DNA of 64,000 nucleotides, taken from the NCBI GenBank assembly GCA_027624335.1, contig JAQBWV010000005.1:1-64000 (forward strand), given 5' to 3'. The number at the start of each line of letters is the position of its first letter. The stretch's first letter is position 1. A program made the position numbers and the translations under genes. The DNA is from Planctomycetota bacterium (GTDB lineage Bacteria; Planctomycetota; Planctomycetia; Planctomycetales; Planctomycetaceae). This document shows, in pieces, positions 19,469 to 27,801 of this stretch. A model generated the notes under the pieces. The model was not told where the DNA came from. It ran no database searches and worked only from the letters and a program-made list of their open reading frames with translations.

Positions 19469-20059
19469 CTACCGAGTCGGTAGTGCGGCAAGTGTCATTT
19501 GACTTTTAACGATTGACTTGATGGTCTCGTCAACCAAGTCAGAGGTAATCGGCTTGGCTGACGTGTGCTGCACGAACACAGCGCCTTTCGGACCGATCCA
19601 AGCACGCCCATGAGCCATCAAATTGTCTCGGTCAGATAACTCGGAGATGAAGCAATACTCAAGTACTTTCAGTGAGGCGATTTTGCGACCAATGTCAACA
19701 ACGTTAATCGCTATCACGTTTGTGGTCGAGTTGGCGTGAGGTTGAGTCCAAACGGCGCGGCCGTGTGGGAAGATTTCAAGCGAGGTATCGGAAAGGTATT
19801 CCAAGCTACGATTTCGAACAGGTTCTGGATGTGTTGCAAACGAAAGGAAGTCGCCGGTTTTCTTGTTCTGAAACACTATCCAGCGGAATGGCAACTTTGC
19901 TTGGATCTCTTCCTTCTCGTCTTCAGCGATGATTTGCCACTCCGCCTCCAGTTTGGGGAGAACGCCGATCGGGGACAGTTCTTCAGAAAATGCCATTGCA
20001 ACGGGGATGAGCGCCGTGCCGACAATTGCCAGAAGCACCGTTTTCAAAAACTTGTTCAT
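19469..20059 (-). CDS. Secreted hypothetical protein (196 aa), cassette-borne
   Basis: N-terminal signal MNKFLKTVLLAIVGTALIPVAMAFS; lies between attC-like sites B and C. Confidence 0.75.
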   Translation of the reverse strand: MNKFLKTVLLAIVGTALIPVAMAFSEELSPIGVLPKLEAEWQIIAEDEKEEIQAKLPFRWIVFQNKKTGDFLSFATHPEPVRNRSLEYLSDTSLEIFPHGRAVWTQPHANSTTNVIAINVVDIGRKIASLKVLEYCFISELSDRDNLMAHGRAWIGPKGAVFVQHTSAKPITSDLVDETIKSIVKSQMTLAALPTR

Positions 20060-20072
20060 CGTTTCCTCGACT

Positions 20073-20163
20073 GCCGAACGCCACCGTTCACCGGGCCGCG
20101 GCGAACGACATTGATTTCAGAACCCGCGCGGCCCGCGGCTCCGTGTGCAACGGATTGTTATTG
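20073..20163 (-). repeat. Integron attC-like recombination site C (91 bp)
   Basis: Minus strand: CAATAAC-AATC-CGTTGCACACGGAGCCGCGG...CCGCGGCCCGGTGAACG-GTGGC-GTTCGGC; shares the TGAAATCAATGTC central block with site B. Confidence 0.78.
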
Positions 20164-20727
20164 CTTTTTTCGCGCTAGGGCGAGCTTTGTAGCTTGTATC
20201 TTTTCAAGTTCGCCATCGAAGGGCGAAAGCAAATGCACAACACGCGCATAATCTCCCGACCGAAACGCTTCTTCCGCGTCGGAGACCGCAGCCTTCAATG
20301 CACGTTGGTGCTCCCATTCCGCGTGTCTCTCGGCGCGCGCTGCCAATTCGTCTTCCGTGGGTTGGTATGCTTCCGCGTGAGCCTTGAGGAAGTACATGTA
20401 GTGGACTGCGGCATCGGGCCAATCGCCCACGTCATCTGGTTGCTCGTCAAGCCAAGCTCTGATTTCGTCCGTGAACGGCAGGACCGTGCGGTAAAAGTCC
20501 GCGACGTCGTCTTCTGGTTGTTTATCGAAGTAATCACCACGAGTGACGTCGCAGGGGATCGCCCACCGTTCGACATAAGGGATCAACTCGCGCAGAGTTT
20601 TCGGCACGTCATCGACGACGACCTTGAAGTACGGGCGATTCTCCGCATTCATGCCGTATTCGTTACGCAATACGTGAGCGGGATACACGTCGCCCGACTT
20701 CAGTGGTTTGCGTGGATGCTGTTTCAT
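20158..20727 (-). CDS. Hypothetical protein (189 aa), cassette-borne
   Basis: ORF starts a few nt after the GTTATTGC core of site D and its TAA stop lies inside the CAATAAC core of site C. Confidence 0.75.
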   Translation of the reverse strand: MKQHPRKPLKSGDVYPAHVLRNEYGMNAENRPYFKVVVDDVPKTLRELIPYVERWAIPCDVTRGDYFDKQPEDDVADFYRTVLPFTDEIRAWLDEQPDDVGDWPDAAVHYMYFLKAHAEAYQPTEDELAARAERHAEWEHQRALKAAVSDAEEAFRSGDYARVVHLLSPFDGELEKIQATKLALARKKQ

Positions 20728-20729
20728 GG

Positions 20730-20815
20730 CAATAACGACTCGGTTAACGTGGCGGCGGCCAGAAATCGTTGCTTCGAGTCGGACGTGGACCGCCGCTCAC
20801 GTTCAACCGTTTGAC
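20730..20815 (-). repeat. Integron attC-like recombination site D (86 bp; left core spacing shortened)
   Basis: Minus strand: GTCAAAC-GGTT(G)AACGTG(A)GCGGCGG...CCGCCGCCACGTTAACC-GAGTC-GTTATTG; 4-5 nt shorter than sites A-C between AAC and the arm. Confidence 0.68.
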
Positions 20816-20918
20816 GAGCAATCCCGTCAGGATGCTTTGGCCATCCTGAAAGGTCGAGCGGAAGCGATGAGGTCTGCGGGCAGCAAGCGAAAACAGTGAA
20901 TCGATGACGCCCCGTCGT

Positions 20919-21080
20919 TCACTCCATCGGAAACAGCCATTGCACGAGTCGACCGGGCCAGCGTCCGATTTCCTTCGGAACGATGTTCAGGCCAAAGAAG
21001 AAGTCGACCATGCACAGCATGACGAACGCCGACACCAACGCGAAGAACGCGGCAAGGAAGATGATGGATGATTTCAGCAT
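20919..21080 (-). CDS. Small membrane protein (53 aa)
   Basis: MLKSSIIFLAAFFALVSAFVMLCMVDFFFGLNIVPKEIGRWPGRLVQWLFPME; one or two TM segments. Confidence 0.45.
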   Translation of the reverse strand: MLKSSIIFLAAFFALVSAFVMLCMVDFFFGLNIVPKEIGRWPGRLVQWLFPME

Positions 21081-21200
21081 GACGAGGTTCCTGTGCCTGA
21101 GCGGCAACGCGGATTGACTGTTGCCGCCGAACCATCGCGACACGTCTTGAAAAGATGGTCACGATGTTGAAATATACAGGCTGGTGTCTCTCCCGATATC

Positions 21201-21791
21201 GTGGACTGTCGAATGTCTTCATCAGCAAAACAGAGATTGTGGGCGACGTGTCTTGGCATTGCCGTTGGCCCGAAGACGACGGCGACGCAAGTCTCTGCAT
21301 TGATCGATGAGTACCAAAGTAAAGAGCAGTGGAAGTCAAAGGCGACGCAAGGCCAGAAACGTCTGGCGAAGCAGATGGGAGTTGATATTAGCGGGGCTGC
21401 GAATCGTCGTGCGGTCGCTGGTATCCTGTACGAAGTCGGGCTTATCTATGGCTGGGTTTTCAGTGTCTGGCGTCGTGAGACGCAACAGAAGGGCGGCTGG
21501 TATTCGGAACTTGGTCTGCCTGCAAACCCTGCAATGGATATTGCCGTTGAACTCTATCGGGCCGGACATGCTGCGGAAGTCAAAGAGTACAGTACAACGG
21601 ACGCCCATGCGGGCGATGTTTTCTTCACGCTTCGCGGTAAGTCCATCAGCGGCGCGGCCTATCAGGAAACGATCAAACGGCTGGCAAAGAGACTGGATCG
21701 GCATGGCTCACCGGGACTGTTGACGACGCTGATTCGAGTTATCGCGGTACTTGGTGGAATCTGGCTGGTGTACGCGATGGCTGCAAATTGA
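21201..21791 (+). CDS. Hypothetical protein with C-terminal TM segment (196 aa); start may be 21213
   Basis: Coding-like ORF; LLTTLIRVIAVLGGIWLVYAMAAN C-terminus. Confidence 0.65.
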   Translation: MDCRMSSSAKQRLWATCLGIAVGPKTTATQVSALIDEYQSKEQWKSKATQGQKRLAKQMGVDISGAANRRAVAGILYEVGLIYGWVFSVWRRETQQKGGWYSELGLPANPAMDIAVELYRAGHAAEVKEYSTTDAHAGDVFFTLRGKSISGAAYQETIKRLAKRLDRHGSPGLLTTLIRVIAVLGGIWLVYAMAAN

Positions 21792-21812
21792 TAACCCTGT
21801 CAGCGTGAGATC

Positions 21813-21959
21813 GTGATCGTGGATATTCATCCGTTGCTTGAATCACTCGCGACGCTTGAGGTGGCGTGTCAGGATGCTGTTGAATGTCTCAACGTCCTGG
21901 CATATCGCAGTTGCGGACCGGAGTTTCGGACTTTGGAAAAGCTGCCACAACTGTGTTGA
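21813..21959 (+). CDS. Possible small ORF (48 aa, GTG start)
   Basis: VIVDIHPLLESLATLEVACQDAVECLNVLAYRSCGPEFRTLEKLPQLC*; read manually, coding-like composition. Confidence 0.3.
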   Translation: MIVDIHPLLESLATLEVACQDAVECLNVLAYRSCGPEFRTLEKLPQLC

Positions 21960-22024
21960 GGAATCGCAACGGCGGGCATAAAGACGTTTGATCAAGTGAC
22001 AGTGTAGTTTGAAAGGCAGACAGA

Positions 22025-22315
22025 ATGCTCAAGCAAGACTCAATCCCCTGCGAGCAATACCAGAAAGTGACGCTCCATCGAGTTGAAACACTTAGTAGTG
22101 GACTCTGGTGTCTTCTGTTTCTGTTCTTGCTCGGTTCAGTTGGCGTATTTGGTTGCCGATACGTGATGAACTCGAAGATTCTGCTGATTGATTGGGGACT
22201 CACCATTTCAATTATTCTGCTGGTCGTCGCTGGTGGCGTCTTCGTCGTACACAACTTTGTGATCCTGCCATACCTGTATTGGCGATGCCAGGTTTGCGGG
22301 CGGGGCGACCGCTGA
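22025..22315 (+). CDS. Small membrane protein (96 aa)
   Basis: Two hydrophobic segments (LWCLLFLFLLGSVGVFGC, LTISIILLVVAGGVFVVHNFVILPYLY). Confidence 0.55.
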   Translation: MLKQDSIPCEQYQKVTLHRVETLSSGLWCLLFLFLLGSVGVFGCRYVMNSKILLIDWGLTISIILLVVAGGVFVVHNFVILPYLYWRCQVCGRGDR

Positions 22316-22435
22316 AACTCAATCGTTGACGAAACAATTTGACGCTAGAAACGTTGAAGCAACAAAGCTTGAGGCTGATCCCCAAAACGTGCGATTGCGG
22401 CTGCGAATTTCGTGTTCTGAACCAGTTCAATAGGG

Positions 22436-23203
22436 GTGTTTGTAATGAGCGGATTGATTCCCTCAGACGCCTCTGCGTTGCGTGATAGTCTGCAAGACGT
22501 CGTTGGTTCGCTCGACTGTATTCGACGTCTCGCAGAAAAGATTCACCGGGTATCGTCAAATCCGTTGGAAGGAAAACCGACGGCTGAAGATTATCGGGCA
22601 CTGAAAGCTGCTTCACCTACAGTCAATGGGCTTGATAGTTCCATGTGGGCGGAATTACTCCACGAAACGCACGAGCAACTGTCGGACTTCTGGCTTGCGA
22701 TTCAGAGTGCCAGCAATGCTTTAACGGGTCTTGAGCCTGCCACGGTCGTCGCGTTGTCGGATGCTTTTCCCGGAAATTGGACCGTTCAATGCCAAGCCGC
22801 ACTGGACGCTGCAACGGCGTGGCTCAAATGGACGCGACCGAATCGGGGGCGAGATGCCGATGCGTCTCGCTTTCTGTCGCTGACAGCGAAACCAATTCCC
22901 GATCTACCGCCTGCAATGTTGAAGCTGGAACAACGTATGGACGAACTGTTCGCGTTGCGAGTTCAGAGCGAACCGGACGGACATGCGAGAAAGAATCATT
23001 CAAAACGAAAAGGGGCACCCCGTCTGGCCCGAACAGGAAAGGAGACGGCCATTGTCAAAGCCCATAAGAAAAACCAGCCGCACGAAAAGACGGCACGACT
23101 CGCGGGCGTATTCACTCGTGACGGACTACCGGACGCCAGCCTGGTGAAGACGGTTTTAAATCGAAAATCCGAACAGAAACGGCGACAGCGACGAAAACCG
23201 TAA
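22436..23203 (+). CDS. Hypothetical protein (255 aa) with basic C-terminus
   Basis: Long ORF upstream of the HTH/primase genes on the same strand. Confidence 0.6.
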   Translation: MFVMSGLIPSDASALRDSLQDVVGSLDCIRRLAEKIHRVSSNPLEGKPTAEDYRALKAASPTVNGLDSSMWAELLHETHEQLSDFWLAIQSASNALTGLEPATVVALSDAFPGNWTVQCQAALDAATAWLKWTRPNRGRDADASRFLSLTAKPIPDLPPAMLKLEQRMDELFALRVQSEPDGHARKNHSKRKGAPRLARTGKETAIVKAHKKNQPHEKTARLAGVFTRDGLPDASLVKTVLNRKSEQKRRQRRKP

Positions 23204-23403
23204 AAACGTTCCACGAAGTCGAGTTCAATTCGTGGAATCTGGCTCTTGCGGAAAAAATTCTTGCTCTGCGGGTGCCTGCATCGCCAGACAAAAGTGATCC
23301 ACGAATTCAGTTCCACGAATTGCAACGTGGAAACCACCCATAAATTCCCGCCCGTCCGGCAGACTTGGTGTCAGCCGATTACTTGTGGCAAAGGAGTTCT
23401 GCA

Positions 23404-23619
23404 ATGGGTGAGGGGCAACGACAGGATTGTCTGGCGGTGACATACCGCGAAGCGGCGAAGTCGCTGGGGGTGTGCGAGCGGGCTGTGTGGCAACTGGTGA
23501 AGGATGGAGAACTGCGGGCTGTTCGCATCGGGCGTTCGGTTCGCATTCCGGTACAGGAACTGAAGCAGTTCGTGGCCATTCGTTCGCAGTCGGCGGACGT
23601 GAAAGGGGGTGCGGTATGA
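23404..23619 (+). CDS. Helix-turn-helix (excisionase/HTH_17-like) DNA-binding protein
   Basis: LAVTYREAAKSLGVCERAVWQLVKDGELRAVRIGRSVRIPVQELKQFV; ATGA overlap with the primase gene. Confidence 0.75.
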   Translation: MGEGQRQDCLAVTYREAAKSLGVCERAVWQLVKDGELRAVRIGRSVRIPVQELKQFVAIRSQSADVKGGAV

Positions 23620-25967
23620 CTGCCCCCATTGACAAGGTGCTGGAAGCGGTTGAGGGGGCGAGCGGTCATCCACCGAAGCAGAATCAGTCAGGCTGGCAGG
23701 CACGATGTCCTGCCCATGACGACCGGAATCCGAGTCTCGCGATTTCAGAAAACGCTGACGGCAAGGTATTGCTGCACTGTCACGCTGGATGTACCTCAGA
23801 TGAAGTGCTTCAGAAGTCCGGACTGCAACAGACCGACCTGTTCCCTGACTCGCGTCAGCGTAAGCAGAACCCCTTAAAGGCAAGGAAAAAGAATGGTTTT
23901 GCAGACAGAGGACGGCCCGGCAAGCAGGTGTTTCCGACGATGCCTGCTGTCGTTGATGAACTGACACGACAAAAGGGTCAACCTTCCCACGTCTGGCACT
24001 ACTGCGATCCAGCGAATCAGGAAGCAGGAGCGGTACTGCGTTGGGATGGCCCGAACGGCAAGGACATTCTCCCGGTCAGTCTGACGAACGACGGGTGGGT
24101 GATCGGAGCCATGCCAGAACCTCGTCCGTTGTATCGTCTGCCGTCGATTGTTGCTGCGGAACGGGTCTACGTTGTCGAAGGTGAAAAGTGTGCTGACGCA
24201 CTGACAACGCTCGACGTTGAAGCAACGACCTGTTCCGGTGGCTCGAAGGCAGCCAGTAAGACGGACTGGCTGCCGTTGGCGGGGAAGGAAGTCTGCATTC
24301 TTCCCGACAACGACGCACCGGGCCGTGGGTATGCGGAGCAGGTTGCGAAAATTCTTCAGGCACTGACGCCACCTTCGCAGGTACGAATCGTTGGCATGAC
24401 GGAACTTTGGGCGGAAGTTCCTGAGAAGGGTGACGTTGCCGACTGGCTGGAGCATTCCCCATCAGTAGATCGATCCGAACTACGGAAGCGACTCGACAGC
24501 GTCTGTCAGGCCGCGATTCCGCGAGTGGTGGAACGAACTCGAATCCCTTGTGAGAGTTTCGAACCGTTCCCGCTGGACGTCCTGCCTAATCGCTTGCAGA
24601 AGCTGGTCGCAGACGGAGCAGCATCCATCGGTTGCAACGTGGCAAATATCGCCCTGCCATTGCTGACGGCCTACGGGGCTGCCATCGGAAACACTCGACG
24701 ATTGCGATTGAAAGACGGATGGGATGTTCCGCCGATTATCTGGTCGATCGTCGTTGGCAAGTCTGGAAGTGGTAAGTCGCCTGCATGGAAGGTCGCCATG
24801 CAGCCAACCGCAAGAATCGAAAAGACCGCAGAACTGCGACACAACCGGGAAGTCGCTCAGTGGATCGATGATTGCGAAGGCTGGTCCAAAGAACACTCGC
24901 AATGGAAGCAGGACGGAAAGGAAGGTCCAGAACCGCAGGAACCCGAACGGCCTGAACTGGAACGTTACACCGTTGTCGACACGACGGTCGAAGGACTGGC
25001 TCCGATATTGCAGTCAAATCCGCGAGGACTACTGCTGTGTCGCGATGAACTCAGTGGCTGGGTCGGTTCGTTCGATCGGTATGCGAAAGGCGGAGTTGGA
25101 GCAGATGCTTCCCACTGGTTGTCGATGTTCAACGGAACGTCGTTGCGGATCGATCGAAAGACCGGTGAGCCTCGCACGATCTTTGTGCCATCTGCTGCAA
25201 TCAATATCTGTGGTGGAATTCAACCGGGGATACTTCGAGCGGCATTTGGAAGCGAGCACCGTGAGAACGGACTTTTTTACCGTTTCCTGACAGCGTGGCC
25301 ACCTCACAATGCTCGCAAGTGGAACGAACATGAAATCGCAGGGGCGACCGTCGATGCGGTCGCTGATGCGTTGGAAATGCTCTACGCACTTGAATTCGAT
25401 ATCGATCGTTTTCAGCAACAAACGCCGCGTATTCTAACATTGGAACCGAAGGCGAAGCACGCATTCGTCGATTTTTTCAACGAGCACGGTGAGGAACAGC
25501 AGGGGCTTGCTGATGACTTAGCGTCCGCGTGGTCCAAGCTCGAAGAGTACGCCGCACGTCTGGCGATGGTCCTGCACTTTGCCGCGTGGGCAGAGGATCC
25601 GAATTCGGTTTCCGACCGCTTGGGACTGCCGGCGATGGAAGGCGGTATTCGACTGGTTCGATGGTTCGGCAACGAAACGCGACGGATCCATCGGATGCTT
25701 GCTTCGGATGAAGAGACACAGACGAGAGAGTCTTTCGTGGAATGGATCGCTCGGAAAGGTGGTGCGGTTACGGTCCGTGAAGTGCAGACTGGGAATCGCC
25801 GATTCGGTACTGCTGACGATGCGGAAGATGCACTGAACGAACTGAACGAAAAGGGGTACGGAGAATGGGAGGACATACCGTCCGGCCCGCAGGGTGGTCG
25901 CCCGACTCGTACGTTTCGACTCTACCCCACTGAATCGGTCTGCAAAACCATTGCGAATTCCGACTGA
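23616..25967 (+). CDS. CHC2 zinc-finger primase / DUF3987 helicase-like protein of a mobile element
   Basis: WQARCPAHDDRNPSLAISENADGKVLLHCHAGC (CHC2), VYVVEGEKCADAL (Toprim-like), IVVGKSGSGKSPAWK (Walker A), LLCRDELSGWVGSFDRY. Confidence 0.82.
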   Translation: MTAPIDKVLEAVEGASGHPPKQNQSGWQARCPAHDDRNPSLAISENADGKVLLHCHAGCTSDEVLQKSGLQQTDLFPDSRQRKQNPLKARKKNGFADRGRPGKQVFPTMPAVVDELTRQKGQPSHVWHYCDPANQEAGAVLRWDGPNGKDILPVSLTNDGWVIGAMPEPRPLYRLPSIVAAERVYVVEGEKCADALTTLDVEATTCSGGSKAASKTDWLPLAGKEVCILPDNDAPGRGYAEQVAKILQALTPPSQVRIVGMTELWAEVPEKGDVADWLEHSPSVDRSELRKRLDSVCQAAIPRVVERTRIPCESFEPFPLDVLPNRLQKLVADGAASIGCNVANIALPLLTAYGAAIGNTRRLRLKDGWDVPPIIWSIVVGKSGSGKSPAWKVAMQPTARIEKTAELRHNREVAQWIDDCEGWSKEHSQWKQDGKEGPEPQEPERPELERYTVVDTTVEGLAPILQSNPRGLLLCRDELSGWVGSFDRYAKGGVGADASHWLSMFNGTSLRIDRKTGEPRTIFVPSAAINICGGIQPGILRAAFGSEHRENGLFYRFLTAWPPHNARKWNEHEIAGATVDAVADALEMLYALEFDIDRFQQQTPRILTLEPKAKHAFVDFFNEHGEEQQGLADDLASAWSKLEEYAARLAMVLHFAAWAEDPNSVSDRLGLPAMEGGIRLVRWFGNETRRIHRMLASDEETQTRESFVEWIARKGGAVTVREVQTGNRRFGTADDAEDALNELNEKGYGEWEDIPSGPQGGRPTRTFRLYPTESVCKTIANSD

Positions 25968-26111
25968 CGATAGGTTTCGCAGACGCTGACAAGGTCAATC
26001 GGGCTGGCGCGCTAACGTCCGTCCGGGTTATCTTTCTTCTCTGATCCTCACTCCGCATCCGGTGGCCCGGTTTCATCCGGGCTGCCGTGCGGGCTTACGA
26101 AAGGCAATGAC

Positions 26112-27413
26112 ATGGCTTCAATCTCAAAGAACGCGAACGGTCGAAAGACGATTCAGTTTGTCAGCACGGACGGCAAACGTCGCAGCATCCGACTCGGCAA
26201 AGTCTCACAGCGAACAGCAGAAGCGGTTAAAGTCAAAGTCGAAGCACTGGTCGGCGCGAATGTTACCGGTCATCTTGATGCTGAAACGACTCGCTGGGTT
26301 GAAGCACTGGACCAACAGCTTGCCAATCGACTGACTGCCGCCGGACTGATCGAAGAACGTGACACGGCAACATTGAAGATCTGGATTGATCGCTACGTCG
26401 CACAGCGAACAGACGTAAAGCCGCTGACTCTCCTGAAGTATCACACCACCAGCGATTACCTGGTTGAATTCTTCGGAGCGAACCGCAGCCTGCGAAGCAT
26501 CACGCCCGGCGATGCCGACGAATTTCGTCTGGCGGTGATGCACCGGAAAGTCGGAAGAGGAACGCCCAACGAACGGCCAGTTTCCGAGAATACCATCCGT
26601 AAGCACGTGGCTGTGGCCAAAGTGTTCTTCAACGCCGCCGTACGGAAGCGACTGATTTCCTCAAATCCGTTTGCAGACCTGAAGGCGACGATCCAGCCGA
26701 ACCCCAGCCGATTCTACTTCGTGACACGAAAAGAGACTGATCAGGTTCTTGACCAGTGTCCTGATGCCGAATGGCGTCTGATTTTCGCTCTGAGCCGCTA
26801 CGGTGGGCTGCGTTGCCCGTCAGAGCACCTTGCCCTGCGATGGGACGACGTCAATTGGGAGCACAACCGAATTCTCGTCAGAAGCCCAAAGACGGAACAC
26901 CATGCTGGCGGGGACTCACGTTTGATCCCATTGTTTCCGGAGTTGGTTAAGCCGTTACAGGACGTGTTTGAACTGGCCGAACCGGGAACCGAGTACGTCA
27001 TCACCAAACACCGCGACACCAACGTCAACCTGCGGACTCAACTTTGCCGGATGATCAAACGAGCCGGCCTGAAGCCCTGGCCGCGACTATTCCAGAACCT
27101 GCGGAGCACACGCCAGACGGAACTGAGTGAATCATTCCCTTCTCACGTCGTCTGCCAGTGGATCGGAAACAGCGAACAGGTTGCGGTGAAGCATTACCTG
27201 CAAGTGACCGACGAGCACTTCAGTAAAGCGGTGCAGAATCCGGTGCAGTGTCTGCACGAATCCCCCCGCAAGACGTCGCAGCCGAAACTGAGCCGGCATC
27301 CGGAAACACAGGAAATGCAAGCCCCTGCGACTCGCTGCGGTATAGTGAACATAAGTTTATTAGCCGAGGCGGGACTTGAACCCGCACGCTCCATTCGGAA
27401 CCCGGGATTTTAA
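26112..27413 (+). CDS. Tyrosine recombinase/integrase whose C-terminus runs into the tRNA-Leu 3' end
   Basis: 433 aa; LSRYGGLRCPSEHLALRWDDV, HVVCQWIGNSEQVAVKHYLQVTDEHF; the last residues (AEAGLEPARSIRNPGF) are encoded by antisense tRNA sequence. Confidence 0.88.
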   Translation: MASISKNANGRKTIQFVSTDGKRRSIRLGKVSQRTAEAVKVKVEALVGANVTGHLDAETTRWVEALDQQLANRLTAAGLIEERDTATLKIWIDRYVAQRTDVKPLTLLKYHTTSDYLVEFFGANRSLRSITPGDADEFRLAVMHRKVGRGTPNERPVSENTIRKHVAVAKVFFNAAVRKRLISSNPFADLKATIQPNPSRFYFVTRKETDQVLDQCPDAEWRLIFALSRYGGLRCPSEHLALRWDDVNWEHNRILVRSPKTEHHAGGDSRLIPLFPELVKPLQDVFELAEPGTEYVITKHRDTNVNLRTQLCRMIKRAGLKPWPRLFQNLRSTRQTELSESFPSHVVCQWIGNSEQVAVKHYLQVTDEHFSKAVQNPVQCLHESPRKTSQPKLSRHPETQEMQAPATRCGIVNISLLAEAGLEPARSIRNPGF

Positions 27414-27446
27414 GTCCCGTGCGTCTGCCTATTCCGCCACTCGGCC
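27361..27446 (-). tRNA. tRNA-Leu (anticodon UAA)
   Basis: Minus: GGCCGAGTGGCGGAATAGGCAGACGCACGGGACTTAAAATCCCGGGTTCCGAATGGAGCGTGCGGGTTCAAGTCCCGCCTCGGCTA; cloverleaf with long variable arm, TTCAAGT T-loop, no encoded CCA. Confidence 0.9.
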
Positions 27447-27801
27447 GTGTGCCTTCTGGATTCTCTCCATACGCCCCGCTGCGTCCGTCCAAACTACTCC
27501 TTCAGTCACAACCGACAACGCAGAATGTCTCTTAGTTCTGTCAGGATGCTTCCCTGATGGGATTTTGTCCGGACCGCGAAGCGTAATCCGGCTGTTCCGG
27601 ATTTTCAGTCGGGAAGGATAGTGGCCGAATTGACGCAGGTGAACCGTCATGGAGTCGGCAAATCGAATATCGAATTCCAATAGTCGCAGAGTCACACGTG
27701 ACGGAAACGTTAATTGGGTGTTAGACTTTCGAGACAGGAAGGGTGGAGTTCCGTGGATGACCTCCCTCTCTTCAGGACGTCGAAATACGGAGGAGTGATC
27801 T

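Larger units (their letters stand above)
16555..27381. mobile_element. Integrative element (~10.8 kb) at the 3' end of tRNA-Leu(UAA), carrying integrase, HTH, primase/helicase and an attC cluster
   Basis: Exact 21-bp direct repeat TAGCCGAGGCGGGACTTGAAC at 16555-16575 and 27361-27381. It equals the 3'-terminal 21 nt of the tRNA; the integrase gene abuts the tRNA copy. Confidence 0.82.

Noticed and set aside
17144-20815. Reading the cassette array in plus orientation (all end cores fit that register)
   Set aside because: Extrahelical bases lie in the plus-strand right arm and all cassette genes are on the minus strand, so attC orientation is minus; the end register is reported as a separate anomaly.
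20827-21339. 170-aa minus ORF upstream of attC-like site D
   Set aside because: Composition is not coding-like and it overlaps the small membrane ORF and the start of the 21201 plus-strand gene.
26112-27413. Considered whether this integrase is the integron integrase IntI for the attC cluster
   Set aside because: No IntI-specific extra domain is recognisable and it abuts a tRNA att site, so it is better explained as the island integrase; the attC cluster therefore lacks an integrase in this window.
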